Shown in pieces: positions 21,742 through 33,474 of a stretch of DNA of 64,000 nucleotides. Under the pieces are notes generated by a model. That model did not search any database. It was not told where the DNA came from and worked only from the letters and a program-made list of their open reading frames with translations. The DNA is from Paraphysomonas bandaiensis. Taxonomy: Eukaryota > Chrysophyceae. The stretch lies in the NCBI GenBank assembly GCA_965644295.1, contig CBFFRP010000134.1:124001-188000 (forward strand), written 5' to 3'. The position numbers and the translations under genes are program-made. The stretch's first letter is position 1; every line of letters starts with the position of its first letter.

Positions 21742-21836
21742 TCTTATGGAACAATTTTATGGATGTATAACTACTCAGTTCATATGTTGCTTTCCCTCCT
21801 GCACCTTAAAGTGCATGTAAATAACAGACATACCTA

Positions 21837-22450
21837 CCTACAGTGTACCTACCTACCAGCATACATACGTACATACATACATACATACCTACCTACAGTG
21901 TACCTACCTACCAGCATACATATGTACATTCATACATACATACATACATACATACATACATACATACATACATACATACATACATACATACATACATACA
22001 TACATACATACATACATACATACATACATACATACATACATACATACATACATACATACATACATACATACATACATACATACATACATACATACATACA
22101 TACATACATACATACATACATACATACATACATACATACATACATACATACATACATACATACATACATACATACATACATACATACATACATACATACA
22201 TACATACATACATACATACATACATACATACATACATACATACATACATACATACATACATACATACATACATACATACATACATACATACATACATACA
22301 TACATACATACATACATACATACATACATACATACATACATACATACATACATACATACATACATACATACATACCTACCTACCTACATACATACATACA
22401 TACATACATACATACATACCTACCTACCTACCTACATACATACATACATT
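21837..22450. repeat. CATA tetranucleotide array
   Basis: A perfect (CATA)n run extends from about 21925 to 22373, over 100 units. It is preceded by two copies of a 'CCTACCTACAGTGTACCTACC' type motif (near 21835 and 21885) and followed by CCTA-interrupted stretches to about 22450. The long open frames (THTYIHTYI..., YVCMYVCM...) across it are products of the repeat, not genes. It lies between the divergent starts of BBS2 and the FG-GAP-like gene. Confidence 0.97.
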
Positions 22451-22680
22451 CATATCTAGTATACAGTGGTATACCATCCATATCCATACCATTCTTTCAC
22501 CTTCATTCCAACAGGAACTTCACTTCACTTCCTAGTCTTCATAGTGTCGGGTGTAGATGCAGGGTGTGTGGTGTGGTGTTGCACTATAGACTATCATGTT
22601 AACACTCATGTCCCCGCTATACACACCCTCTACATACACACTATGTATCATCTCACAATTTTTACACTCTTATACTCAAC

Positions 22681-24774
22681 ATGAACAGATACATTCTACC
22701 GTTTGTTCTATTAAACGCTATTTCCACCAATGTATGGGCTGATCCAAAGCCTAAGCCAAAGCCTGTACCATCGCCTGAGCTATCAGAGTCTACATACGTA
22801 CATACTCTAGACGACTCATCCACACTCTCTTCATCTTCTCTAGACTCAGAGTCAGAGACATATGGCTATTCTCTCTCCATGGGTCCTGTATATGCGGCTG
22901 TGAGTGTACCAGATCAATCACAAGTTGAAGTGTTTGTATATGGAAGTAAATCAAAGGACTGGAAGCAGCTTATGAGTGTCAGAGTAGATGACAATACTGC
23001 TTTGCGTGTCGGAGAGGACGTAACTCTACAGGGTTCCATGCTTGCTATTAGTGTGATTCATTCGTCGGGGTTGTATAATAATTCCGCGATATCTGGACAG
23101 ATTGCGCACGTTCATACGTATACTGTGACTCCTTACGGTGCCCAGTTAAACGAGCAGGTGTCGATCTCGAATATGTTCGAACTCCCTGACTTCGACAGCG
23201 TCAACAACACATCCTCTGCAGAATTTCTTGCAACTGCACTGGCGTCTACCACCTATGCTTGGTTAAATGCTGTGTCTTGGCTTGATACTAATACTGGGGA
23301 TATTCAAGTCGGCGTGGTCTTCTCGTATCGCTCAGACATATACACTGAGTCATCAACTTCGTCGACGCCGACTCTCCAATCCCACGGAAATAACGGTTGC
23401 CACAACGGCTATTGCTCCCATACAGTACGAGAAGCTCTTCTTCTAGACACTTCAAGTTCTTCCAGGCACTCCTCTCTATCAGTTGCGGTTGACGGCACAC
23501 TAGCAGCTGTGGGTCTACCTGATGACACCACCACTGGCCCTAGCGCAGGGGCTGTTCACTTTTTCGCTTTTGGTTCCACTCAGGACTCTAACGCAACCCA
23601 GAGGTCTATTAACACGGCCTGGAGAGTTGACTCTATTGTGTATGGTAACTCATCTGAATATTCGACGGAAGGGTATGCACATTTCGGATGTTCTGTTGCG
23701 ACTGAATCGAGTCTAGCAGTTGTGGGCGCATATGGGGGCAGTGACAGCATCGCTGGGGCATTTGTTTACCGACGCCAGTTTGTCTACTCAGATGATGATA
23801 GTCAAGTGACCGGAGCGTGGGCATGGGTACTAGAGTCTATTCTTTCGCCTTCTGATTATACAGATGGCAATCTTTTTGGTATGGAATTGAGTGTAGTAAA
23901 TATATTTCACATTGCTTGTTTATTGTCGTATATTTTGTATTTCGTCATTAAGTTATGTTAATGCCTCTCTATAGGATTTTCTCTGGGTATATTTGATGGG
24001 ATGATATTCGTCGGTGCGCCTGGCAGCCCCAATAGCAATGGGCTACTTATTGGTGCAGTATATTCTTTTTATCCTAACTCCACGGTGGCAGGGAAATGGG
24101 ATGAGCACACTAAATACCTTGGTCGGAATGATACATCGGAGTACTTCGGGTCTGGGGTGGCAGGCTACAATGGACTTCTCTTCTTCGCTGCAGACCCGTA
24201 TCGTGTAGTGGCCTCACTGGGGTCAGACGATGATTCGGAGCTTGTTTCTGGGCGGGTATACACATTCGGCCATCGTTCCACTTCTAAATCTTCGTCATCA
24301 AATGAATCCGCTGTTTTCATCATAACTGTTTTAGCATATACTATCCTTGCGTCAGTTGTAGTCGGATTTATTGCACTGTTGGCGTACCGACGTATCCATT
24401 CTCGCAGTTACTCTTTGAAGCCGGACTCCGCTCCTGTTCTCAGTGTGAACGTACCAGCGGATAGCAAGGATGTAGAAGCTTGCCAGTCCCCAACAGCACT
24501 ACGTGGAGCACAAGAGAGTCCTGTGGGACAGCTCTCTACTCACGGCCCTACACGGAAAAAAGGTCGAGGTAATGTGTACTCTGAGGTTAGCTCTGCGCCA
24601 TCACCATCGCCCTCTACTACGACTTTCTGGTCACGGATTAAGATGATGGCAACGGGATATCACGAGGTAGAAGAAAAAGAGCCTGCAATAGCAGCTCCCA
24701 GTCCATCCCCTGTTTCATCACAAAATAACCAAGGAGCAAGTAACCCGATGCGACTACCCCCAGTAGTTGAATAA
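22681..24774 (+). CDS. FG-GAP-like type I membrane glycoprotein
   Basis: Two exons, 22681-23878 and 23975-24774, encode 665 aa. The donor was placed so that exon 1 ends '...DGNLF' and exon 2 continues 'GFSLGIFDGMIFVGAPGS', restoring an FG-GAP unit across the junction. Residues 1-20 are a signal peptide. A Pro/Lys then Ser-rich linker follows. The ectodomain has several blade-like units: 'GPVYAAVSVPDQSQVEVF', 'SSLSVAVDGTLAAVGLPDD', 'HFGCSVATESSLAVVGAYGG' and 'IFVGAPGSPN'. There are many N-x-S/T sites. A single transmembrane helix ('VFIITVLAYTILASVVVGF', about 509-531) is followed by a roughly 130-residue Ser/Pro-rich cytoplasmic tail. The architecture resembles an integrin-alpha-like propeller, but no integrin legs are seen. 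An adhesion or surface-receptor role is inferred. Confidence 0.83.
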
Positions 24775-25712
24775 ATTAAGCAACTGTGGTTTACTTCTGA
24801 TTTTTGGAGTTCCATGTTTCGTAGATTAGATATATAACAATATGATTTTGTCTTGCCGCTATTAAACATTCTGCTTTCAAATAATAACCTCGATAACTTC
24901 ATTTTAATTATTGTACTCCTAGTTAGTATATATCTGCCAGTAGTGTAGTGATATGGACTTCTCTCTCTCGTCACTCGTCACTAGATTGACATAGAAAAAG
25001 CAAATCTCTTTCACTGTCTCTTTATGTAAAAATCAATAATTCATGCAACAACTGAACGCACTATATTTAAAAGCTTACAAATTAAGTGTTGCTGTGATTT
25101 TCTCTTGATATAGATACAAGATAAACAAGCACAATAAAAATTGTAATCTTAATACGTTATTATGTATATAAAACTACACCGAAATACTTATGTACACATA
25201 GAAAAATAAGCGTAACAACAACGTATACAGTATGCATCCCAGAATAATATATTGGATTAGGGCTAGAATATTGCGATACTATTATAAGATAGCGTCCCAT
25301 CAGCCATCAATAATATTGCAATACTTGTATAACTGGTCCAAAATATATACTTCTACATTGCTCCATAGTTACGCCTGGTTCGAATTACATTAGAAAATAC
25401 ATAAGCAATTTCAAAGTCTACGTCATCGATATTTTGCAACATTACTTTGGCTGCTACGCTATTACTCTAGTGCAACGGTATTCATCCATACTACTTCAAA
25501 TATATTGCAGCGTTGAGCACTACTCCTATCATATCCTATATTACGAACATCACCAGAGAGGGAACAGTATATTGCTTATATGCATATTTCTAGTGAAATT
25601 GACGGCATTGCGCATTTTCAGTAGCAGAGTACTAGCACTTGTTACAAACAGCACCGCAGGTAAGTAATGGAGTAGTTATTAAGTTAACAAGAAGGCAAGA
25701 GATGGAAATAGT
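24775..25712. other. Intergenic with a diverged MITE-like hairpin
   Basis: No gene is supported. About 25265-25330 ('AATATTGCGATACTATTATA' ... 'GATAGCGTCCCATC' ... 'AATATTGCAATACTT') resembles the inner part of the 74-bp MITE at 3525-3598, which has 'TAGATAGCGTTCCATC'. It lacks the CAGGG ends, so it is probably an older relative. Confidence 0.5.
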
Positions 25713-26314
<602 letters not shown>

Positions 26315-26819
26315 TGTCAATATTAATATGCTATGGTTGGTTAGATGGCTCTTCTTACTACTATAGCAGTCATATACATCACTGGAACTAACTCCACACC
26401 ACATTCAGTGAAAATATCTTTAAACGTCAATATTATATTTTCAGTTTACTATATTTATGATAGGAAAAAAGAGGAAGTAAGAATACAGTGATATACTGTG
26501 TGATTTGTAGTCAAGAATTCCATACATACATAATACGTCCACAGTGCTGTACGTACTTGTGTTGTTCAATATGACTATAAGGTACGACTGTATTCATATA
26601 CAGAGTCTCTCAGTTGTACGAGTATGTGAAGTTTAGTCATATAGGAATATCTCATACACTACTATGTATATGAAACTACACGTACACATCTCTACAACTG
26701 ATACTTATATATAGAAACATACATACATCCCTTCATTCTATTTCTACTCATCCTCATATATATATACACCCTTATTAAACACTATCCTTAAGCACATTAA
26801 TTATATCAATGTATATGAT
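26315..26819. promoter_or_regulatory. Shared promoter region, RPS16 / USP
   Basis: A 505-bp gap between divergent starts, AT-rich, with short 'ACATACATA' runs near 26525 and 26717 but no long array. A bidirectional promoter is inferred. Confidence 0.4.
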
Positions 26820-28803
26820 ATGAATCAGTACATTGTGTCTCAGTTTGCACAATTTATTGATTGGCGATTAGTTGAAAGTAGAAGACAACAACCAGACAAG
26901 AAGATCTCATGGACATTTCATACACTTATACAACAATATTGTTTCAAATTAATGAGACTACTTGTTCAACCATTACGAGAGAGACCTCTCATCAGTGGTG
27001 CTGTGGGGTTGGAGAATTTAGGCAACACATGTTTCCTGAACTCTGTGCTACAGGTACTACCTCACAACCATATCACAGATGTGTGATATGTACATTCAGG
27101 CTCTCGCCAGCACCCCTTCTCTGAAGATATATTTGAAAGACATAGATAGCATATCGCGATTAGGACTGACTGATAAACGATATCTTCAGCTAACAAGTAA
27201 TATGCTGGGCTGTATGGAAGGTGAGAGAACTGGAAGCGATTTTGATTCGTTAGTAACCCGCGTTCCTGCAGCGTTGCGAAATTCAACCTCAGTAGACAAT
27301 ACGAAAGTAAGCTTAATATATCAGCAGCTGTCAAGGTACAGGCGGAGTCTTTGTGATAAGGAGCAGCAGGTTTACAACTTCTCATAAGCGAAGTCATTTG
27401 CTAAGCATTATGTTAATAGGATGCAGAGGAGTGTCTTCAGGCCTTACTCTCGATGCTATCCCTCGAACTTACTGAAGCTAAACGGAAGTCTATGTCCAAA
27501 ACATTCCTTTTTGGTCAAGGGCGTGGAATTGGTCGCACTGGTCCACGCGATGGGGGTGAGAGAACGTCCGGCCTGATAGCTGGAGATGAGGAGGATGAGG
27601 AAGCAAGCGGACAAATTCCAAGCACTCTACCTTTTGAGGGATGGATATCTAGGTACGTACAGATGTTGACCTGGAAATTGTATATTAATGGAGTTCTGGA
27701 TTTGTAGTACGGTGACATGTGCCCACTGCCAGACCTCCCGTCCATTGAAGCACCAAACATTTGTAGATCTTTCACTCCCACTCCATGCTGCTGCCCCAGC
27801 GGCATCATCCACAGCATCTGCCATGAATTCCAGTGTTAACCTCTTGGGTCTGCGAAACCTATCTGAACCTAATTCTAGCGGTATCTTTACTGGCGTTAGT
27901 GGGCCTTCCTTGAGCGGGTCATTTTCTGCTGCTGCCGCCCAGTCCATTGCGACTTCTGGATTCGATGGAGTCGTGCACATGGCTGGGGGAGGGCCACCGC
28001 GATGTCTGTCGGAGTGCATGCAGCGCTTTTCTGCGGGTGAAAGCGTGCCTGAAGTGGAGTGCCTACAGTGCTCCTATCTTTCACAGGTATGTGTGCTTCT
28101 GCACTCGTTTGTACCTGGCAGTAACATCCGTGGTATATAGGTGGATTCACTCAAGATGCTACTAAAGAGCTCGTGGGCAGAGAATACAGACAATGCCAAA
28201 GACGTACAAGCTCTAAAGGATAAACTTCGTGAGCTTGAACAAAGTCGCTTTATCGCCAGTAAAATGGAGAGCCTGATCTCTGGCCCACAGAGAGTACGAG
28301 CGAATGCAACTAAGCAGCTCCAGATATCTCGACTCCCTCAAGTTTTGTGCTTTCACCTCTCTCGGCGTACGTTTTGTGAAAAGACTGGACGTATGGTCAA
28401 GCTACGCCACCATGTTGCTTTCCCTTTGGAGCTAGATATGAGCGAGTACATGGGCACCACTCCGCTTTGCTCACCCAAATCCCAGCAAGATCGCCGCTCT
28501 GGAGCTGGATCGACAGGGCGATCTCATAGAAGTTGTGGGCAGTATTCTCTCACAGCCGTTATCGTGCACGAAGGGGATGCCGATTCAGGTTGTTTTTGTG
28601 CCATTATTATCCATACTTGTGTGATAATATTGGTGGCAGGTCACTACACAACCTTTGCGCTTGTAGATAAGGCCGGTGCTGGAGAGGAACCCATGAAACA
28701 GTGGATGCACTTCTCCGACGAGAGGGTATCACCAGTATCTGTGGAAGAGGTGCTCAGAAGCGAGGCATATATTCTTTTTTACGATGGGTTTACTCACGAA
28801 TGA
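26820..28803 (+). CDS. Ubiquitin-specific protease (peptidase C19)
   Basis: Exons 26820-27053, 27100-27369, 27420-27652, 27708-28086, 28141-28588 and 28640-28803 encode 575 aa. The catalytic Cys box is 'GLENLGNTCFLNSVLQ' near residue 65-80. The next exon boundary carries 'QQ|DAEECLQALL', the usual QQDAxEF-type motif. Zinc-binding pairs 'CAHC' and 'CLQC' fit the fingers subdomain. The His box is 'GHYTTFALVDK' with the downstream acid in 'HFSDERVSPVSVEEVL' and the closing 'AYILFYDG'. All catalytic residues are present, so the enzyme should remove ubiquitin from substrates. A Gly/Asp/Glu-rich insert and a Ser/Ala-rich insert split the domain. It resembles the USP30/UBP-type class, but no N-terminal membrane anchor is convincing, so I give no symbol. 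Confidence 0.92.
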
Positions 28804-29376
28804 GAGTAACATTTGGAATACTCATAAATGATTATGTAACTTTGTAGTACAGATTCAGTTACCATTCTCTGTTCTTAATAGTTTAGTGTAGAAAAATGTG
28901 CTGTTTATCGACAAGCTCATTTATAAGTCTTATGCATATATTAGTCAATTCCTTGGTGAACGCTTTGAAGTACTGTTTCATGTAATAAAAACCGACCTAG
29001 AAGTTTAAGCGTTTAAGCTTCTATGTTGTTCATGTCGTATTGTTCCTGGATTAGTAGTTTGACTACATCAACATTACTACTTTTATTACAATGGATACAA
29101 CATGTACGAATTTTACTCATAATAATACTACATATATTAATATGGCTTACGATTATACAACTTCTTGCTTTTTACAATACATCATGTTGGAGTGAACGTT
29201 ACAACGTTCCAATTAATTATTACGTTTAAGTGAAAATACAAAGAGCACGAGAAATGAGAAATGATATCAACGATTTTAAAACGAGACACCTAGTAGTCTA
29301 AAGATAAACAAACACATAACTAACACTTGGGAGCATAGTAATGTACATCCGCATCTACAGATACGACAACACAGTT
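28804..29376. other. Intergenic, nothing recognised
   Basis: Tail-to-tail gap between the USP gene and the villin-headpiece gene. AT-rich; the short open frames have no domain content. Confidence 0.6.
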
Positions 29377-29994
29377 TCAGAACAGCCCTTTTTCCTTCTT
29401 CATGCGCAAACGTTTGTATCGACACTCGTTCTTAAACGCTTCCTAACTCACCATAAGAAAACGAATATACAGAGCGAAATACACACACTTTTGACATCCC
29501 AAATACAGCAAAAAAATCATCGGGACTGAGATATTCTTCTCTCCTTGATGGTTCTACTCCTTCAGGCCAATCTACACCCTGAAGCAAGCACTTCAGTGGA
29601 TAGTACCCCTGACTCATCTCATTTTCAGATATGTTAACACGTTCCTTCTGAAGTACTTCTCCCTGATGCATATATGTGTCATAAGCATAAGTACAACTGG
29701 TGGAGAGTGTGTGACCTTAGCAGATAATCTTCTCTCAGCAGCTAATCGCTCATTATGAGCCCGCATCATTCCAGTATAATCACTCTCATCAAGATACTCT
29801 TTCAAGTGTTTATCTCCAAATCTCTCTAAAAAGAAAGCAAATCGATCCCGTATATAAGTCGCGCATATCACTTTAAGATGCCCGTTACCGATAGTCTCAG
29901 AGAGACCATACAGCTCAAGAACATCCTGTTTGCGTGACTTTAATATCACATCTGCGCATAGGTCCTGTAATGAAGGAATCTGACATGGCTCCAT
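29377..29994 (-). CDS. Small protein with C-terminal villin headpiece
   Basis: Exons 29994-29716, 29662-29489 and 29442-29377 encode 172 aa. The C-terminal 60 residues are a complete villin headpiece: 'YPLKCLLQGVDWPEGVEPSR', 'REEYLSPDDFFAVFGMSK', then across the last intron 'EAFKNECRYKRLRMKKEKGL' and a terminal Phe. This F-actin-binding module normally ends a longer cytoskeletal protein. The N-terminal 100 residues are helical ('DVILKSRKQDVLELYGLSET', 'VICATYIRDRFAFFLERFGD'), reminiscent of a BTB/BACK helical region but not certain. No gelsolin repeats are present. The CATA array begins about 75 bp upstream, so either this is a genuinely short gene or an upstream exon was lost; the start codon is tentative. 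Confidence 0.85.
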
Positions 29995-30074
29995 ATTTGC
30001 TAGTGCATTATATTGATACTGGCAGCTATCACTCCTATATGCACAAGCTTAAGCAGATAGAGGTACCAACCACT

Positions 30075-30403
30075 TCGTACCTACCTACCTACAGTGTACC
30101 TACCTACCTACCTACCTACCTACCTACCTACCTACCTACCTACCTACCTACCTACCTACCTACATACATACATACATACATACATACATACATACATACA
30201 TACATACATACATACATACATACATACATACATACATACATACATACATACATACATACATACATACATACATACATACATACATACATACATACATACA
30301 TACATACATACATACATACATACATACATACATACATACATACATACATACATACATACATACATACATACATACATACATACATACATACATACATACA
30401 TAC
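30075..30403. repeat. CCTA then CATA tetranucleotide array
   Basis: About 85 bp of (CCTA)n is followed by about 240 bp of perfect (CATA)n. It lies between the divergent starts of the villin-headpiece gene and RPAIN. The repeat-encoded open frames on both strands are not genes. Confidence 0.97.
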
Positions 30404-30704
30404 GTATACAGAAATTTGAAATCTTGAATAATTTTACAATATGAAAGTTTGAACTTCTTATGTACAGTAGTAGTGTACCTGCAGGACCAGCCGAACACTG
30501 TATGGGGAAGAAGTATTGAAGTGATATAATTGACTACTTCGACCACACAGCAGCAGTGAGCATCCTCCATATACATATACATATATATCCACTGAACACT
30601 ATTGTAACTTTACTTTCTTATTGTATTCTTTCTACAGTATTCTTCATAGTTTAATCCCTCCTGTAAACTACAGTAACCTTCTCACATCACCCTCATAGTC
30701 TCAT

Positions 30705-31576
30705 ATGCACTCTAAGTGGTCAAATAACTGTCATATAATGATACCTAAATCACATAACAATCATATGAATCACATCCCACGTTCATATATTAAACAACGT
30801 AAAAGAAAGAATCAAATCTCTCCGATTATTAAACAATGTATGGAACGTGCCAAATCTTGTAGAGAAATTCATATGAAACGAATGAGAGAAAGAGTATGAT
30901 CCATATACAGATATATTCAGATGTTGATATCTTTGATTAGGTTGGATATGGATACAATGAATTAGCTATGGAGATACTCAGTACTGTACAATCATATAAT
31001 GGGATGGATTGGAGGGATGAGAGTATAGTGGATGAACTGTCTGATATGATACAAACTGAATATGCCATAATAGAAGAACAAAATTTAAATGAATTTCATT
31101 GTATTAATGATGAAGAGGAAGTTGATTGGACACAATTGCAGTTAAGTGAATATGATGAAAGTCAATTATTGCTCTGCCCCTTTTGCAGGTATGTCAAACT
31201 GCCTTCATATAAATTGATATTTACGTTTCTTTGGTATGGAAAGATGTGCAGTGATGACACTAGACGACGAAATTGGCGAGAGCTGCGAAGGGACTGTGTA
31301 TCGATGTGAACAGTGTGATGAAAGAGTTAAAATCAGAGGAAACTGTGATATTTCTCAATTACGAGAAGTTCTTGCGGCTGTGTTTGATAGGTATACTTCT
31401 CCGTATTGCTAGTATATTGTTAACTGTTGTCCGTAAGACATCATAGCTACTGTGCGGAGCGACAGGGTATGGCGAATAATTATAGTGACTCTTCCTTGGC
31501 ATTTAAACAAATTGATTATTGTCTACATGCTAGTTGCGATAGGTGCGGCTTTGAAGACGTAGTTGTTTTGTCGTGA
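30705..31576 (+). CDS. RPAIN: RPA-interacting protein (RIP-alpha family)
   Basis: Exons 30705-30893, 30941-31188, 31244-31390 and 31438-31576 encode 240 aa. The basic N terminus 'IIKQCMERAKSCREIHMKRM' matches the importin-binding start of RPAIN. An acidic middle follows ('ELSDMIQTEYAIIEEQNLNE', 'EVDWTQLQLSEYDE'). The C-terminal zinc region has 'LLLCPFCR', 'YRCEQCDERVKIRGNC', 'RHHSYC' and a final 'SCDRCGFEDVVVLS', the same order of Cys pairs and His as in the human protein. RPAIN escorts replication protein A into the nucleus. The last acceptor was chosen (CCGTAAG) because it gives the 'HHSYC' ligands. Confidence 0.88.
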
Positions 31577-32472
31577 TAATCGTTGAACGGTTTATTTGTA
31601 GATAAACTTGTACGTTTTTATCTTGTTTGTATTGTGTTCAATAAGTAATATATTTGTCACAATCTTTTCGTTGCTTTTCTCGTATGTGATAACGTCAGTG
31701 TACAACATCTGTAACAGAGAACATATGCTCGCAATGCGTTTCTGCGACGGCAAAATATAATACATGATGTGTGAGATTTGGAAATTAATATGATGGAAGT
31801 GTGAGGTATAAGACTTTTGAGGAGTATAAAGTAGTTCACTGATACTATCGACACAGCATTTTTTTCCTGATGGCTTTAAGTTAGCGAAGCATTATATCGT
31901 AAATTATCCAATCTTTGAAATAAATGTAGCTCATTGCAGAACTACATTAATTAAATCTGCATTTCTTAGTTGTGTATTCTATAGAGTCATCACGTCGGTC
32001 AGCTAGTGCACTATAGTTTAAGTGCATTATATCTTTTCATCCCGGTATGATATATATCTATTAATCAGAGTTAAGAAACTATTGACTGTCGTCCTACCAA
32101 TATTGTATTCGTTATTCCGACTTGCTATAAATCCAGTATATTATCACAATACATTATACTACAACAAGCAAGGTATCGCACAAAATTTTACTAATAACTA
32201 CTTTATAGCATTGGGCTCACTTGCTGACTTTTTTACTATTGACTTTTTACATTACTGTTTCATCACTTTATCACTTCACAACATTCTCATAATCATAACG
32301 TCCTTCATTCTCTGATATCCTACTAGTATATAACGCTACGAAAGCTGCTTGTGCGTTAGTAGCATTAGCATAAGGACATAGTGTCACGCTGTTCTTCGAT
32401 TTAGTGCAATATTGGAAAAGTATTTAGTCTATACGTTTTGGGTACTTATACATAACCCTGAATCGACATCTA
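31577..32472. other. Intergenic, AT-rich
   Basis: No gene is supported. A short fragment near 32317-32365 ('TATAACGCTACGAAAGCTGCTTGTGCGT') belongs to the dispersed repeat family best seen at 51255. The 97-codon frame at 32022-32315 is low-complexity and unconvincing. Confidence 0.55.
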
Positions 32473-32480
32473 TTCTATCC

Positions 32481-33213
32481 CAGGGCCTGGTAACCGTTAA
32501 TGGTAATGGCTTTATAATTGCCGGGAACTGGGCTACCATTAATGGGCCTTTAATGGAAGTACTGGTACGTGATATTATATATACTATGCTATATATATAG
32601 AACTAAAAGTGAAACCTGAACAATAATGTTAAGCCATGTTCATGCAATTCTACAGCTACTTTGTGGCAACTTTTTTCATTGTTATCAGCTACTTTCTTTT
32701 CTGAGCAAGCAAACTGAAATTACGAAAGATCTAAAGACGCTTAAGAATGCCAGTTTTCTCTCATTCGACAGCAATCACGACGAAGTGAAGAAACTGATTT
32801 TGTTCAGCGTGTTATTAACATCTTTATATTCGAGTCCAACTACCGCTGCTTGATTTGTATCGAAGCACAATCTAAAGTTGTTGTGAGGCTCTTTATGACA
32901 CCTGAGCGTAGAAACATGAATCCTTATCGTCTAGAATCGTTGCTATTCCTACATTACGTGTTGTGGGATGCTTGTATGCCCTCAATGAATCCCTGCAATA
33001 AGCTCCTGATGTGCCAGTCCCACCAGTGGAAGAACGAGAAGTAGTTCCGATTCGTAGTCTGTTATTTAACTAAATTAGTAATTAAGGGAGCACCACACTA
33101 TCTATATATTTTGACCGGTATTATCTACTTAGAGGTATTAATGGGACATTAATGGCCATTATAATTGCTGGGAACTGGACTACCATTAATGGGCCATTAG
33201 TTACCAGGCCCTG
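32481..33213. mobile_element. Decayed hAT transposon, 733 bp
   Basis: The ends are CAGGGCCTGGTAAC and GTTACCAGGCCCTG, exact complements, and the adjacent 8 bp on the two sides (TTCTATCC at 32473-32480 and GTCTATCC at 33214-33221) match at seven of eight positions. Subterminal CCATTAATGG-type palindromes occur several times at both ends. CAGGG ends with an 8-bp target duplication are hAT features. The interior holds a broken remnant of a hAT C-terminal dimerisation region, so this is an internally deleted element, now inactive. Confidence 0.85.
32626..33043 (+). pseudogene. hAT transposase C-terminal remnant
   Basis: Broken frames inside the 733-bp element. One ends 'LYSSPTTAA' then a stop; another frame shortly downstream reads 'PERRNMNPYRLESLLFLHYV' then 'LWDA'. 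Together they resemble the hAT dimerisation block (P-x-S/T-S-A followed by R-x-x-x-x-P-x-x-L-E-x-L-L-F-L). No catalytic residues remain. Frameshifts and stops make it non-functional. Confidence 0.55.
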
Positions 33214-33474
33214 GTCTATCCCATCATCTGGTGAGAATATACTTCTGCTCTGAGAAAAGTATACTATTCGCGAATATATCGAAAAATATTTTATTTAACG
33301 CAATATGAAAATCGACATATTGATACTAAGGTGTTCAAGTTTACCTAGACCAAAAACCATATTTTCCATTACATCAAACATGAAGAACGTATGAATAAAA
33401 AAAAGACCAAACAGTATTTTCCGTCACATCAAACACAAAGAAGAACACATATAAAAACATGGATTGAAAAAAAA

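Noticed and set aside
21837-22450. Possible CRISPR or telomere-like array
   Set aside because: Unit is 4 bp with no spacers; the host is eukaryotic and the unit is not a known telomere repeat. It is a microsatellite.
21619-22602. Very long open frames (THTYIHTYI... and YVCMYVCM...) over the first CATA array
   Set aside because: A tetranucleotide repeat without stop codons is open in all frames and both strands; the peptides are pure repeat translation.
29934-30582. Open frames over the second CATA array, up to 161 codons
   Set aside because: Same reason; they also run into the 5' region of the villin-headpiece gene on the other strand.
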